This document shows, one piece after another, positions 9,158 through 17,077 of a DNA stretch of 64,000 bases. A program made the position numbers and the translations under genes. Each line of letters begins with the position of its first letter. The stretch's first letter is position 1. Below the pieces are notes generated by a model. That model saw only the letters and a program-made list of their open reading frames with translations, ran no database searches and had not been told where the DNA came from. Source of the DNA: JAJCZZ01 sp964569085 (GTDB lineage: Bacteria; Gemmatimonadota; Gemmatimonadetes; Longimicrobiales; Gaopeijiaceae); NCBI GenBank assembly GCA_964569085.1, contig CAZMTA010000001.1, forward strand, positions 62,001 to 126,000, given 5' to 3'.

Positions 9158-10323
9158 CGCGTTCCCTCCTCCGCGCCCTCGCCGTCCTGACCGTGGCCGC
9201 CACCCCGGTGGCGGCCCAGTCCACGTACAGCGCCGCCGGTCTGGGCCTGCCCGTGGACGCCGTCGACGCCCGCGCCCGCGCCCTGGGGAACGTGGGCATC
9301 GGCCTCATGGGCAGCTCCATCGCCCCCTCCGACCCCGCCGCGGCCACGCTCCTGACCGTGCCCGGCGCGGTCTTCACGGCGCTCCCGTCGTGGGTCGACC
9401 TGGGCCGCGCCGACACCGGCGAGGCCGGGAGCTACCGTGCCACACGCTTCCCGCTGGTGGGCGTCGCCTATCCGGCGTGGGGGCTGGGGATGGCGACCAT
9501 CACCTTCGGCTCCGTCCTCGACCAGCGCTACGAGGGGGAGCGGAGCACCCTGGTGGAGCTGGAGGACGGGCCCGTTTCGGTCACGGACCGCTTCAAGGCC
9601 ACCGGGGGCGTCTCCGAGGTCCGCCTCGGGCTGGCCCGGGACCTGGGCGGCGGCCTCGAGGTGGGCGTCAGCGCGGGCCGGTTCACCGGAGGCACCCGGC
9701 GGGTCCTGGCGCGCTCCCTGGAAGGCGTCAGCGTCGAGGGGACGGTGTCCGACTTCACCGAGGAGCGCTCCTGGGACTATTCCGGCACCAGCCTCACCGC
9801 CGGGATCGGCGTCCGCCTGGGCACGGTGGGCCGGGTGGCCGGGAGCGTGAGCTGGAGCAGCGACCTCGCCGCCGACGCCGACAGCGCCGGGACCGACCGC
9901 TCCTACGCCATGCCCCTCCACCTCCGGGTCGGGGGCTCGGCGCTCCTGGCGCCGGGGCTCATGGTCACGGGCAGCCTGCACCGCGCCGACTGGAGCGGCA
10001 CCACGCCGGACCTGACGGCGAGCGTCGCCCGGGACGTGACGGCCTACGGCGTGGGCCTCGAGCTCACCCGGGCCCGGCTCCTCGGGCGTCAGGCCCCCAT
10101 CCGCCTCGGGTACCGCTCCGGCGGGCTCCCCTTCGCGCTGGGCGCCGGCGGCGAGGCCTCGGAGAGCGCCTTCACCGGCGGCCTCGGGCTCACCCTGGCC
10201 GGCACCGGACCCGTGACGCTGGCGGGCGTCGACCTGGCCGTGGAGCGGGGCGAGCGCACCGAGTCGGGGATCGCCGAGAAGTTCTGGCGGGCGGCGCTGA
10301 CCCTCCGCGTCTCCGGGTTCTGA
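9154..10323 (+). CDS. Predicted outer-membrane beta-barrel protein
   Basis: This is a 389-residue protein with a Sec signal peptide cleaved after AAQ (about residue 22). The mature part has alternating hydrophobic strands with glycine turns through to a terminal aromatic (VSGF), the hallmark of outer-membrane barrels. The N-terminal segment RARALGNVGIGLMGSSIAPSDPAAA resembles the start of PorV/FadL-like and other barrel proteins, where an NPA-type motif follows a short plug helix. No specific transport function can be assigned. The start overlaps the stop of the lipoprotein gene by four bases. mtaB follows 13 bases downstream but is unrelated in function. Confidence 0.72.
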   Translation: MTRSLLRALAVLTVAATPVAAQSTYSAAGLGLPVDAVDARARALGNVGIGLMGSSIAPSDPAAATLLTVPGAVFTALPSWVDLGRADTGEAGSYRATRFPLVGVAYPAWGLGMATITFGSVLDQRYEGERSTLVELEDGPVSVTDRFKATGGVSEVRLGLARDLGGGLEVGVSAGRFTGGTRRVLARSLEGVSVEGTVSDFTEERSWDYSGTSLTAGIGVRLGTVGRVAGSVSWSSDLAADADSAGTDRSYAMPLHLRVGGSALLAPGLMVTGSLHRADWSGTTPDLTASVARDVTAYGVGLELTRARLLGRQAPIRLGYRSGGLPFALGAGGEASESAFTGGLGLTLAGTGPVTLAGVDLAVERGERTESGIAEKFWRAALTLRVSGF

Positions 10324-10336
10324 CCGGGTAGACGCG

Positions 10337-11671
10337 GTGGCCGGGGCGGAGGCGTCGCGGGGCGCCCGGGTCTACTACCACACCCTGGGCTGCAAGGCCA
10401 ACCAGTACGACACCGAGCGCATGCGCCAGGAGACCGAGGCGCGCCTTGGTCGGACGGTGGAGGGGTGGCACGACGCCGACGTCTGCGTCGTGAACACCTG
10501 CACGGTGACGAACCAGGCCGACGCCGGCGCCCGGGCCGTGGTGCGCCGGATCCGGCGGGAGAACCCGGACGCCCGGGTGGTCGTCGTGGGCTGCTCGGCC
10601 GCGCTCCGGGCCGACGAGTACCGCGCCATGGACGAGGTCGCGGCGGTGGTGGAGGGCCACGACCCCGTGGCGGTGGCGCGGGCCGCGGTGGGGGTGGCGC
10701 CGGCCCCGGTCCGCATCGAGCTCCGAGCCTCCCTGGACCGCATCGACACCGAGCCCATCGGCGGCGAGCTCCTCCGCCGCCGGCGCGGGGCCTCCCGGGG
10801 ATGGCTCAAGGTCCAGGACGGCTGCGACCGGAAGTGCTCCTTCTGCGCCACCCGCCTGGCCCGGGGCGCGTCCCGCTCCCGGGAGCCGGCCGAGGTCGTG
10901 GCCGAGGCCCGCCTCCTGGCCGAGCGCCACGCCGAGCTCGTGGTCACCGGCATCCACATCGGCCATTACGGCCGGGACCTGGAGCCCCGGTGGACCCTCT
11001 CCCGCCTGGTGGCGCGCCTCCTGGACGAGGTGCCCGACGTGCGCATCCGCCTGGGGTCGGTGGAGGCCACCGAGGTCGACGACCTCCTGGTGGAGCTCCT
11101 GGAGACCTCCGGCGGCCGCCTGGCCCCCCACCTCCACATGCCCCTCCAGAGCGGCGCCGACGCCGTGCTCCGGGCCATGCGCCGGTGGCACACCCGGGAG
11201 CAGTACCGCCGCCGGGCGCTGGAGATCGCGGAGCGGGTGGCGCCCTTGGGCCTGGGCGCCGACGTCATCACCGGCTTCCCCGGCGAGCGCCCCGAGGACC
11301 ACCGGGACACGGTCGCGCTGGTCGAGGAGCTGCCCTTCACCTACCTCCACGTCTTCCCGTACTCGCCCCGGGACGGCACGGCGGCGCTGGACCTGGCCGA
11401 CCCGGTCCCCCAGCGGGTGGCCGGGGAGCGGAGTCGGGAGCTGCGGGAGCTCGCCCAGGCCAAGGGGGCGCGCCATCGCGCCGGCCGCGCCGGGCAGGGG
11501 GCCGCCGTGGTCCTGGAGGGAGACGGCCGCGCGGGCCTCACCGGCGACTACCTGCGGGTCGACGTGGCCGGGGCCCCGGCGCCCCTGGAGCGCGCCCTCG
11601 TCTCCGGCACCCTGCAGGGGGACGGGGAGCATCTGTATATTGCATGGCCCGCGACGCCCCCCACCGTATAG
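10337..11671 (+). CDS. mtaB: tRNA t6A37 methylthiotransferase MtaB
   Basis: This is a radical-SAM methylthiotransferase of 444 residues that converts t6A to ms2t6A at position 37 of ANN-decoding tRNAs. The N-terminal UPF0004 domain carries the auxiliary cluster cysteines C19, C55 and C86; the radical SAM cluster is C163, C167 and C170 in CDRKCSFC. The ARGASRSR and TGIHIGHYGRDL wording is MtaB rather than MiaB or RimO. The C-terminal part (about residues 380-444) is in the position of a TRAM domain. It starts at GTG 13 bases after the barrel gene and is followed by miaB after 43 bases, so the two modification enzymes are probably cotranscribed. Confidence 0.93.
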   Translation: MAGAEASRGARVYYHTLGCKANQYDTERMRQETEARLGRTVEGWHDADVCVVNTCTVTNQADAGARAVVRRIRRENPDARVVVVGCSAALRADEYRAMDEVAAVVEGHDPVAVARAAVGVAPAPVRIELRASLDRIDTEPIGGELLRRRRGASRGWLKVQDGCDRKCSFCATRLARGASRSREPAEVVAEARLLAERHAELVVTGIHIGHYGRDLEPRWTLSRLVARLLDEVPDVRIRLGSVEATEVDDLLVELLETSGGRLAPHLHMPLQSGADAVLRAMRRWHTREQYRRRALEIAERVAPLGLGADVITGFPGERPEDHRDTVALVEELPFTYLHVFPYSPRDGTAALDLADPVPQRVAGERSRELRELAQAKGARHRAGRAGQGAAVVLEGDGRAGLTGDYLRVDVAGAPAPLERALVSGTLQGDGEHLYIAWPATPPTV

Positions 11672-11714
11672 AGGTTCCCGCATCCCGCGGGCGCCGCGCC
11701 CACCCCCGACGACC

Positions 11715-13160
11715 ATGAGCCAGACCCCCACCGCCCCCCGCCGACGCGCGTACGTCGAGACGTACGGCTGTCAGATGAACATCAGCGACGGCGAGCTCAT
11801 GGAGGGCATCCTCGAGTCCGACGGCTACGAGATCGTCGAGGCTCCCGAGGACGCCGACGTGGTGCTGGTGAACACCTGCGCCATCCGGGACCACGCGGAG
11901 CAGCGGGTCCTGGGCCGCGTCGCCCAGCTCGGCGCCCTCAAGAAGGCGCGCCCCGAGATGGTGGTGGGCGTCACCGGCTGCATGGCCCAGCGCATGGGCG
12001 AGTCGCTCCTGGAGCGGGGCGACCGGGTGGACCTGGTCATGGGTCCCGACGGCTACCGGGAGCTGCCGGAGACGCTCCGGGCCCTCCGGGGTCCGCGGAA
12101 GGGGCCCGAGGGCGGGGAAGGGGCGTCCGGCGAGGGCGCTCCGGCTCCGTCCGGCCGCTCGGGCGGGCGCAGGCAGCTCGCCGTGCTGGACCTGAACCTG
12201 GGGGAGAACTACCAGGGACTGGAGCAGCGCCGGCAGGAGGGCCCCTCGGCGTGGATCCCCATCCAGCGCGGCTGCGACCACCGCTGCACCTTCTGCATCG
12301 TCCCCTACGTCCGGGGCGGGGAGAAGAACCGGAGCGCCACCGAGGTCGTGGACGAGGTCCGGCGCCTGGCCGAGGGCGGCGTCTCCGACGTGACCCTCCT
12401 GGGCCAGACGGTGAACTCGTACGCCTGGGAGGACTGGTCCTTCCCGGACCTCCTCCGCGCCGTGGCGCGCGTGGACGGGATCCGGCGGGTGTGGTTCACC
12501 TCGCCCCACCCCAACGACGTGACGCCGCGCATGGTGGAGGTCATGGCCACCGAGCCCGCCGTCTGCGAGCAGCTCCACCTCCCGGCCCAGTCCGGCTCGA
12601 ACCGGACGCTGAAGCGCATGCTCCGCCGCTACACCGTCGAGACCTTCCTCGAGAAGGTGGACATGGTCCGCGCCGCCATCCCCGACGTGAGCCTCTCCAC
12701 CGACATCATCGTGGGCTTCCCCGGGGAGACCGACGAGGAGTTCCGGGCCACCCTGGACCTCATGCGGACGGTGCGCTTCGACGACGCCTTCACCTACCGG
12801 TACTCCCCCCGGGACGGCACCCCGGCCACGCGCCTGCCGGCGGAGGACTTCCTCCCCGACGACGTGGCCCAGGCCCGCCTCGAGGAGCTCATCGAGGTGC
12901 GCCTCGAGATCCAGCGGGAGATCAACCAGGGGGAGGTCGGCCGCGTGGAGGAGGTCCTGGTGGAGAAGGAGGCCCGGGGCGAAGGCCAGATCCTGGGGCG
13001 GACCCGCCGCAACAAGGTGGTGGCCTTCCCCGGGGATCCCGCGGCCATCGGGAGCTACACGACGGTGCGTCTGGAACGCACCACCGGCGCCACCTTCGTG
13101 GGCCGGGAAGTGGAGGCGGAAGCCGGGGCCGAAGCGCCCCTCGTCGGGGCGGACGTCTAG
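11715..13160 (+). CDS. miaB: tRNA-2-methylthio-N6-dimethylallyladenosine synthase MiaB
   Basis: This is a radical-SAM methylthiotransferase of 481 residues that turns i6A37 into ms2i6A37. The auxiliary cluster cysteines are C19, C55 and C89, and the SAM cluster is C187, C191 and C194 (CDHRCTFCIVPYVRGGEKNR, the MiaB signature). The C-terminal TRAM domain runs from about residue 410. Between the domains (about residues 125-155) is a low-complexity Gly/Ala/Pro insert longer than usual. ATG 11715 is chosen over an in-frame ATG at 11640, which would add a Pro/Arg-rich tail overlapping mtaB. The following small gene begins at the base after the stop. Confidence 0.95.
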   Translation: MSQTPTAPRRRAYVETYGCQMNISDGELMEGILESDGYEIVEAPEDADVVLVNTCAIRDHAEQRVLGRVAQLGALKKARPEMVVGVTGCMAQRMGESLLERGDRVDLVMGPDGYRELPETLRALRGPRKGPEGGEGASGEGAPAPSGRSGGRRQLAVLDLNLGENYQGLEQRRQEGPSAWIPIQRGCDHRCTFCIVPYVRGGEKNRSATEVVDEVRRLAEGGVSDVTLLGQTVNSYAWEDWSFPDLLRAVARVDGIRRVWFTSPHPNDVTPRMVEVMATEPAVCEQLHLPAQSGSNRTLKRMLRRYTVETFLEKVDMVRAAIPDVSLSTDIIVGFPGETDEEFRATLDLMRTVRFDDAFTYRYSPRDGTPATRLPAEDFLPDDVAQARLEELIEVRLEIQREINQGEVGRVEEVLVEKEARGEGQILGRTRRNKVVAFPGDPAAIGSYTTVRLERTTGATFVGREVEAEAGAEAPLVGADV

Positions 13161-13496
13161 GTGGGCCGCCTGGTGGGGGTGGCCGGGGTCCTTCTCGTGC
13201 TGGCTCTCGCCATGGCCTTCGCGTCCCTGAACGGGGGGCAGCGGGTCACCCTCCGCCTGGGCTTCGCCACCTTCTACGGCGTGCCCCTCACGCTGGTGGC
13301 GTTCGCCGGGCTCATCGTGGGGATGGTCGTGATGCTCGTGGCGGGGATCCGCTCGGACCTCAAGGTGCGCCGCATCCTCCGGGAGCGGCTGGCCGAGGAG
13401 GGTCGGGAGGAGTCCCAGCGCTTCGTGGACCGGAGCCAGCAGGAGCTCTTCGACGCCGCCCGCGCCCGGGAGGAGGCCTCCGAAGACCCGGCGTGA
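13161..13496 (+). CDS. Small LapA-domain-like membrane protein
   Basis: This 111-residue protein starts at GTG directly after the miaB stop. It has two predicted membrane helices (about residues 3-22 and 42-63) separated by a short loop with RVTLRLGFATFYGVPL, then a charged C-terminal tail that is probably helical and cytoplasmic. This is the layout of the LapA/DUF1049 family; in E. coli LapA helps assemble lipopolysaccharide, but the family is broad and the function here is only inferred. Its position between miaB and comEC suggests one transcription unit. Its stop is about 30 bases before the first plausible comEC codon. Confidence 0.75.
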   Translation: MGRLVGVAGVLLVLALAMAFASLNGGQRVTLRLGFATFYGVPLTLVAFAGLIVGMVVMLVAGIRSDLKVRRILRERLAEEGREESQRFVDRSQQELFDAARAREEASEDPA

Positions 13497-13527
13497 TCCC
13501 TGATGCCTCGACGGCGGGGCGCCTCCC

Positions 13528-15795
13528 CTGAGGCTGCGGCGTCCCCCCGTCACGCGGCTGGCCCTGGCCTTCGCGCTGGGGATCGGCCTCACCCACCTGC
13601 CGCCGCGCCTCCTTCCCGCGGCCCTCCTCCTCCCCCTCCTCGTCGCGCCCGTCCGGACATGGACCCGCCCGGACGCGGCCGCCCTCCTCGTCGCCGGGGG
13701 CGTCGCCGCCGGCGCCCTGTCCGGGACCGCGGCGGCCCGGCGCGTCGAGCGCTGTCCCCCCGCCGTGCCCGGACCCGTGGTCCTCACGGGCCGGCCGTTG
13801 GCACCCGGAGGCGCGGGGCCGGTCCCCTTCGCGGTGGAGGGGCGCCGGGGGTGCCCGGAGGAGCGGGTCCGCCTGGAGGGCCCCGCCCGGGCCGGCGTGC
13901 TCCGCCGGGTCCACGGCGTGCGCGTGGACGGATGGGGGCGGGGCCTCGTGGTGGCGCGGGCCGACACGGTCCTCGCCGCGAGGGAGGGCGCGTGGGCGGC
14001 GGCGCGGTGGGGGGCGGTCCGCTGGCGCCACGCCCTCCAGGCGCGCCTGGAGCGCCTGTACGGGGACCGGGCGGGGCTCGTCTCGGCCCTGGTCCTGGCC
14101 CGGCGGGAGGGGCTGGAGAGAGAGGTCCGGGAGTCCTTCGCCCGGGCGGGGGTGGCCCACCTCCTGGCCATCTCCGGCTTCCACGTGGGGGTCGTGGCGG
14201 GCCTGCTCTACGCGCTGGCCCGGGCCCTCCTGCGGGGGCGGACGGGGGCCCGCGGGCGTGCGGGTCTGGCCGCGGCGGCGGGGAGCTGGGGGTACGTGGG
14301 CCTCCTGGGCTTCCCGGACGCGGCGTCCCGTGCGGCGCTGATCCTCACCCTGGGGGCGGTGGCCCGCCTCCGGGGCCGACCGTCGGCCCGGTGGGCCCCC
14401 CTGGCCTCGGCGCTCCTCCTCCTCCTGGCCCTGGACCCCGGTCGGCTGGCCTCGGTGGGCTTCCAGCTCTCCTTCCTGGGGGCGGCCGGTCTGGTGGCCG
14501 CCCGGGCGCCGCTGGCGAGCCGCCTCCGCCGCCTGGGCCGGGGCCGCCTCCCGGACGGCGTCGTGGACGGGGTGGCGGCGGGGGCGGCGGCCACCGCCGC
14601 CACCCTCCCGGCCGTGGCGTGGCACTTCGAGGCCGTGTCCCTGGTGGGGATCCCGGCCACCCTGCTCGCGTCGCCGCTGGTGGCCCTGGCGCTCCCGGGG
14701 GCGCTGGCCTCCCTGGCGCTGGAGCCCGTGCTCCCGGGAGCCGCGGCCTTTCTGGCGGGCGGCGTGGACCTCGTCCTGGGCGTCCTGGAGACCGGGACCG
14801 CCCGGGTGGGGGCGTGGCCCTGGGCCTCCCTGTGGATCGCCAGGTCCTGGACGGCGGTGGCCGTGGCCGGGGGCTCGGTTGGGTGGGCGCTGGCGCGGCG
14901 CGGCGGGGTCGGGGCCGTCTCCCGACGCGCGACGACCGTCGCGGCGGCCGCCGCGCTCCTGGCGGGATGGCCCCTCCTCCTGGGGCTGGCCGGACGCAGC
15001 ACGCTGGAGCTCCGCTTCCTGGACGTGGGGCAGGGGGACGCCGTGGCCCTCCGGACCCCCGCCGGCTCGTGGATCCTGGTGGACGCCGGGCCCCCGTGGA
15101 CCGGACGGGGGCCCGGCCCGGTGGTGGCCGCGCTCCGCGGACGCGGCGTGACGCGCCTGGAGGCCCTGGTCCTCACCCACCCCGACGCCGACCACATCGG
15201 GCAGGCGGACCGGGTCCTGGCGGCCCTGGACGTGGCCACCGTCCTCGACCCCGGCGTCCCGGTGGGTAAGGAGGGCTACGTGGCGCTCCTGGAGGCGGCC
15301 GCGGAGGCGGGGGTGCCGTGGCGGCCGGCGCGGGCGCCCCTCCGCTGGGCGGTGGACGGGGTGGCCCTGGAGGTCCTCCATCCCAGGGGGCCGCCGGAAC
15401 CGGGCTCGGCGGTGGACGCCAACGACCACTCGGTGGTCCTGCTGGTGCGGTGGGGGGACTTCGAGGCGCTCCTCACCGGAGACGCCCCGGCGACCGTGGA
15501 GCGCGCCGTCTCCGCCGCCCTCCCCGCCGGCGGCGTGGAGGTGCTGAAGGTGGCCCACCACGGGAGCGACACCTCCACCGACTCCCTCCTCCTGGCGCGG
15601 GCCCGGCCCGGGGTGGCCGTCGTCTCGGTGGGGCGGGGGAACCGGTACGGTCATCCCTCCCCCCGGGTGGTGCGTCGGCTCGAGGCCGCCGGGGTCCCGG
15701 TCCGGCGCACGGACCGGGAGGGCACGATCCGCATCGAGGCCCGCCGGGACGGCTCCTTCCGGGTCGTCGGAGCCCGAGCCCGCCACGGCGGGTGA
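13528..15795 (+). CDS. comEC: ComEC/Rec2-type DNA uptake channel with metallo-beta-lactamase domain
   Basis: This inner-membrane competence protein, about 755 residues, carries single-stranded DNA into the cytoplasm. In order: two N-terminal hydrophobic segments (ALAFALGIGL, LLPAALLLPLLVAP), a DUF4131/OB-like domain, the Competence domain with many helices (HLLAISGFHVGVVAGL), and from about residue 495 a beta-lactamase-like domain (FLDVGQGD, HPDADHIG, KVAHHGSD). The start is uncertain. Between the in-frame stop at 13501 and the GTG at 13765 there is no ATG, GTG or TTG, yet this stretch encodes the conserved N-terminal helices. The coordinate given is the first CTG (another is at 13534). A nearby ATG at 13503 is in another frame, so a frameshift or sequence error is possible. 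Confidence 0.85.
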   Translation: MRLRRPPVTRLALAFALGIGLTHLPPRLLPAALLLPLLVAPVRTWTRPDAAALLVAGGVAAGALSGTAAARRVERCPPAVPGPVVLTGRPLAPGGAGPVPFAVEGRRGCPEERVRLEGPARAGVLRRVHGVRVDGWGRGLVVARADTVLAAREGAWAAARWGAVRWRHALQARLERLYGDRAGLVSALVLARREGLEREVRESFARAGVAHLLAISGFHVGVVAGLLYALARALLRGRTGARGRAGLAAAAGSWGYVGLLGFPDAASRAALILTLGAVARLRGRPSARWAPLASALLLLLALDPGRLASVGFQLSFLGAAGLVAARAPLASRLRRLGRGRLPDGVVDGVAAGAAATAATLPAVAWHFEAVSLVGIPATLLASPLVALALPGALASLALEPVLPGAAAFLAGGVDLVLGVLETGTARVGAWPWASLWIARSWTAVAVAGGSVGWALARRGGVGAVSRRATTVAAAAALLAGWPLLLGLAGRSTLELRFLDVGQGDAVALRTPAGSWILVDAGPPWTGRGPGPVVAALRGRGVTRLEALVLTHPDADHIGQADRVLAALDVATVLDPGVPVGKEGYVALLEAAAEAGVPWRPARAPLRWAVDGVALEVLHPRGPPEPGSAVDANDHSVVLLVRWGDFEALLTGDAPATVERAVSAALPAGGVEVLKVAHHGSDTSTDSLLLARARPGVAVVSVGRGNRYGHPSPRVVRRLEAAGVPVRRTDREGTIRIEARRDGSFRVVGARARHGG

Positions 15796-15799
15796 GGGT

Positions 15800-15828
15800 T
15801 TGACCGGCCCCCCGCCCGCATCCATCTT
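15800..15828 (+). promoter_or_regulatory. Possible promoter for fbp
   Basis: A good -35 hexamer, TTGACC, lies just after the comEC stop. Seventeen bases later is CATCTT, a poor match to a -10 box. A similar CATCTT lies just upstream of alr. The position, 57 bases before the fbp ATG, is right for a promoter, but the weak -10 keeps this tentative. Confidence 0.3.
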
Positions 15829-15884
15829 GCGGCGTTCCGCCTCCGCGGCCCTCCGCGCCGCCGTTCCGCCTCGACCCCTCCGCG

Positions 15885-16886
15885 ATGCCCGACCTTCCCG
15901 AGAGCCACGTCGTCACCATCTCCCGCTTCCTGGTGGACCAGGAGCGGGCCCACCCCGAGGCCACGGGGAACTTCACCGACCTCCTGTCGGACATCGCCCT
16001 GGCCGCCAAGGTCATCGGGCGCGAGGTGAACAAGGCCGGCCTGGTCGACATCCTCGGGCGGGCCGGGAGCGAGAACGTCCACGGGGAGACGGTCCAGAAG
16101 CTGGACCTCTTCGCCAACGACGTGATCTACAAGGCCATGGACCACACCGGCCTCCTGGCGTGCATGGCCTCGGAGGAGAGCGAGGGCTTCATGCCCATCC
16201 CGGAGAAGTTCCCGGCCGGGGACTACGTCCTCCTCTTCGATCCCCTGGACGGGTCGTCGAACATCGACGTCAACGTCTCCATCGGCACGATCTTCTCCAT
16301 CCACAACAAGGTCTCCGACGGACCCAGGGGGACGCTGTCGGATTGCCTCCAGGCCGGATGCGAGCAGGTGGCGGCGGGCTACATCCTCTACGGCTCCTCC
16401 ACCATGCTGGTCTACACGACCGGGGCGGGGGTCCACGGCTTCACGCTGGATCCCTCCATCGGGGAGTTCCTGCTGAGCCACCCGGACATGAAGATCCCCG
16501 ACCCGCCGGCCAAGGTGTACTCGGTGAACGAGGCCTACTACGACCGGTGGAGCCGGGGGCAGAAGCGCCTGGTGAACCACCTGAAGACCGAGGCGGGCTT
16601 CAGCTCCCGCTACATCGGCTCCATGGTGGCCGACGTGCACCGCACCCTCCTCACGGGCGGCCTCTTCATGTATCCCCGGGACGACGAGAACCCCGACGGG
16701 AAGCTCCGCCTCCTCTACGAGGCCTCCCCCCTGGGCATGATCATCGAGCAGGCCGGCGGGCGGGCCAGCCACGGCGCGGGGCCCCTCCTGGACACCCGCC
16801 CGGAGGCCCTCCATCAGCGGACCCCGGTCTACATGGGCTCCACGGAGCTGGTGGAGCTGGCCGAGGCCTACCTGGCCGAGGAGTGA
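15885..16886 (+). CDS. fbp: Fructose-1,6-bisphosphatase, class I
   Basis: This is a 333-residue class I FBPase that hydrolyses fructose-1,6-bisphosphate to fructose-6-phosphate, the committed step of gluconeogenesis. The metal-binding carboxylates are visible in MASEESEG and in the signature FDPLDGSSNIDVNVSIGTIF. The sugar-phosphate site is in YIGSMVADVHRTLLTGGLF and YEASPLGMIIEQAGG. Length and motifs are standard. It follows comEC with an 89-base gap and is separated by 191 bases from the next gene, so it may be monocistronic. No strong U-tract terminator follows, only a 7-bp inverted repeat (CGGTTTT/AAAACCG at 16917-16944). Confidence 0.97.
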   Translation: MPDLPESHVVTISRFLVDQERAHPEATGNFTDLLSDIALAAKVIGREVNKAGLVDILGRAGSENVHGETVQKLDLFANDVIYKAMDHTGLLACMASEESEGFMPIPEKFPAGDYVLLFDPLDGSSNIDVNVSIGTIFSIHNKVSDGPRGTLSDCLQAGCEQVAAGYILYGSSTMLVYTTGAGVHGFTLDPSIGEFLLSHPDMKIPDPPAKVYSVNEAYYDRWSRGQKRLVNHLKTEAGFSSRYIGSMVADVHRTLLTGGLFMYPRDDENPDGKLRLLYEASPLGMIIEQAGGRASHGAGPLLDTRPEALHQRTPVYMGSTELVELAEAYLAEE

Positions 16887-16897
16887 CCCGGGGCAGG

Positions 16898-16909
16898 TCA
16901 GATATCTGA
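16898..16909. promoter_or_regulatory. 12-bp perfect palindrome, possible operator
   Basis: TCAGATATCTGA is a perfect palindrome 12 bases after the fbp stop, in a stretch that is much more AT-rich than the rest of the window. It lies about 85 bases upstream of the -24 box of the sigma-54-like promoter, within the range of an activator site. The inverted repeat CGGTTTT/AAAACCG follows at 16917-16944. Binding by any regulator is inference. Confidence 0.35.
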
Positions 16910-16994
16910 GGATCCACGGTTTTTTGAGGGGGTTCGGAAAACCGCCCGATGCCCTATGTTCTTGTCTCGCAGGAACTTAGAGAATGATAGGTTT

Positions 16995-17010
16995 TGGCAC
17001 CGGACTTGCT
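16995..17010 (+). promoter_or_regulatory. Sigma-54 (-24/-12) type promoter
   Basis: The sequence TGGCACCGGACTTGCT matches the sigma-54 consensus TGGCAC(R)N4TTGC(W) at all but the seventh position. The GG (16996-16997) and GC (17008-17009) are exactly 12 bases apart. It lies 68 bases upstream of the ATG of the large repeat lipoprotein, leaving a leader of roughly 55 bases. No competing sigma-70 promoter with a good -10 box is evident in the same gap. Sigma-54 promoters need an enhancer-binding activator, which is not in the window. Confidence 0.6.
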
Positions 17011-17077
17011 ATGCAGTCCGACGGTCACATCCGCCCTTTTTCCGGGCACTCATTCACCCCTTTTTGGGACAGGTGAC

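Noticed and set aside
11636..11641. TATATT as a -10 box for miaB
   Set aside because: It lies at the end of mtaB, has no acceptable -35 at 16-18 bases, and mtaB and miaB are close enough to share a transcript.
13503..15269. 588-codon plus-strand frame beginning with ATG 13503
   Set aside because: It is Gly/Arg/Pro-rich and out of frame with the clear ComEC domains. It matters only as a hint that the comEC start may be shifted.
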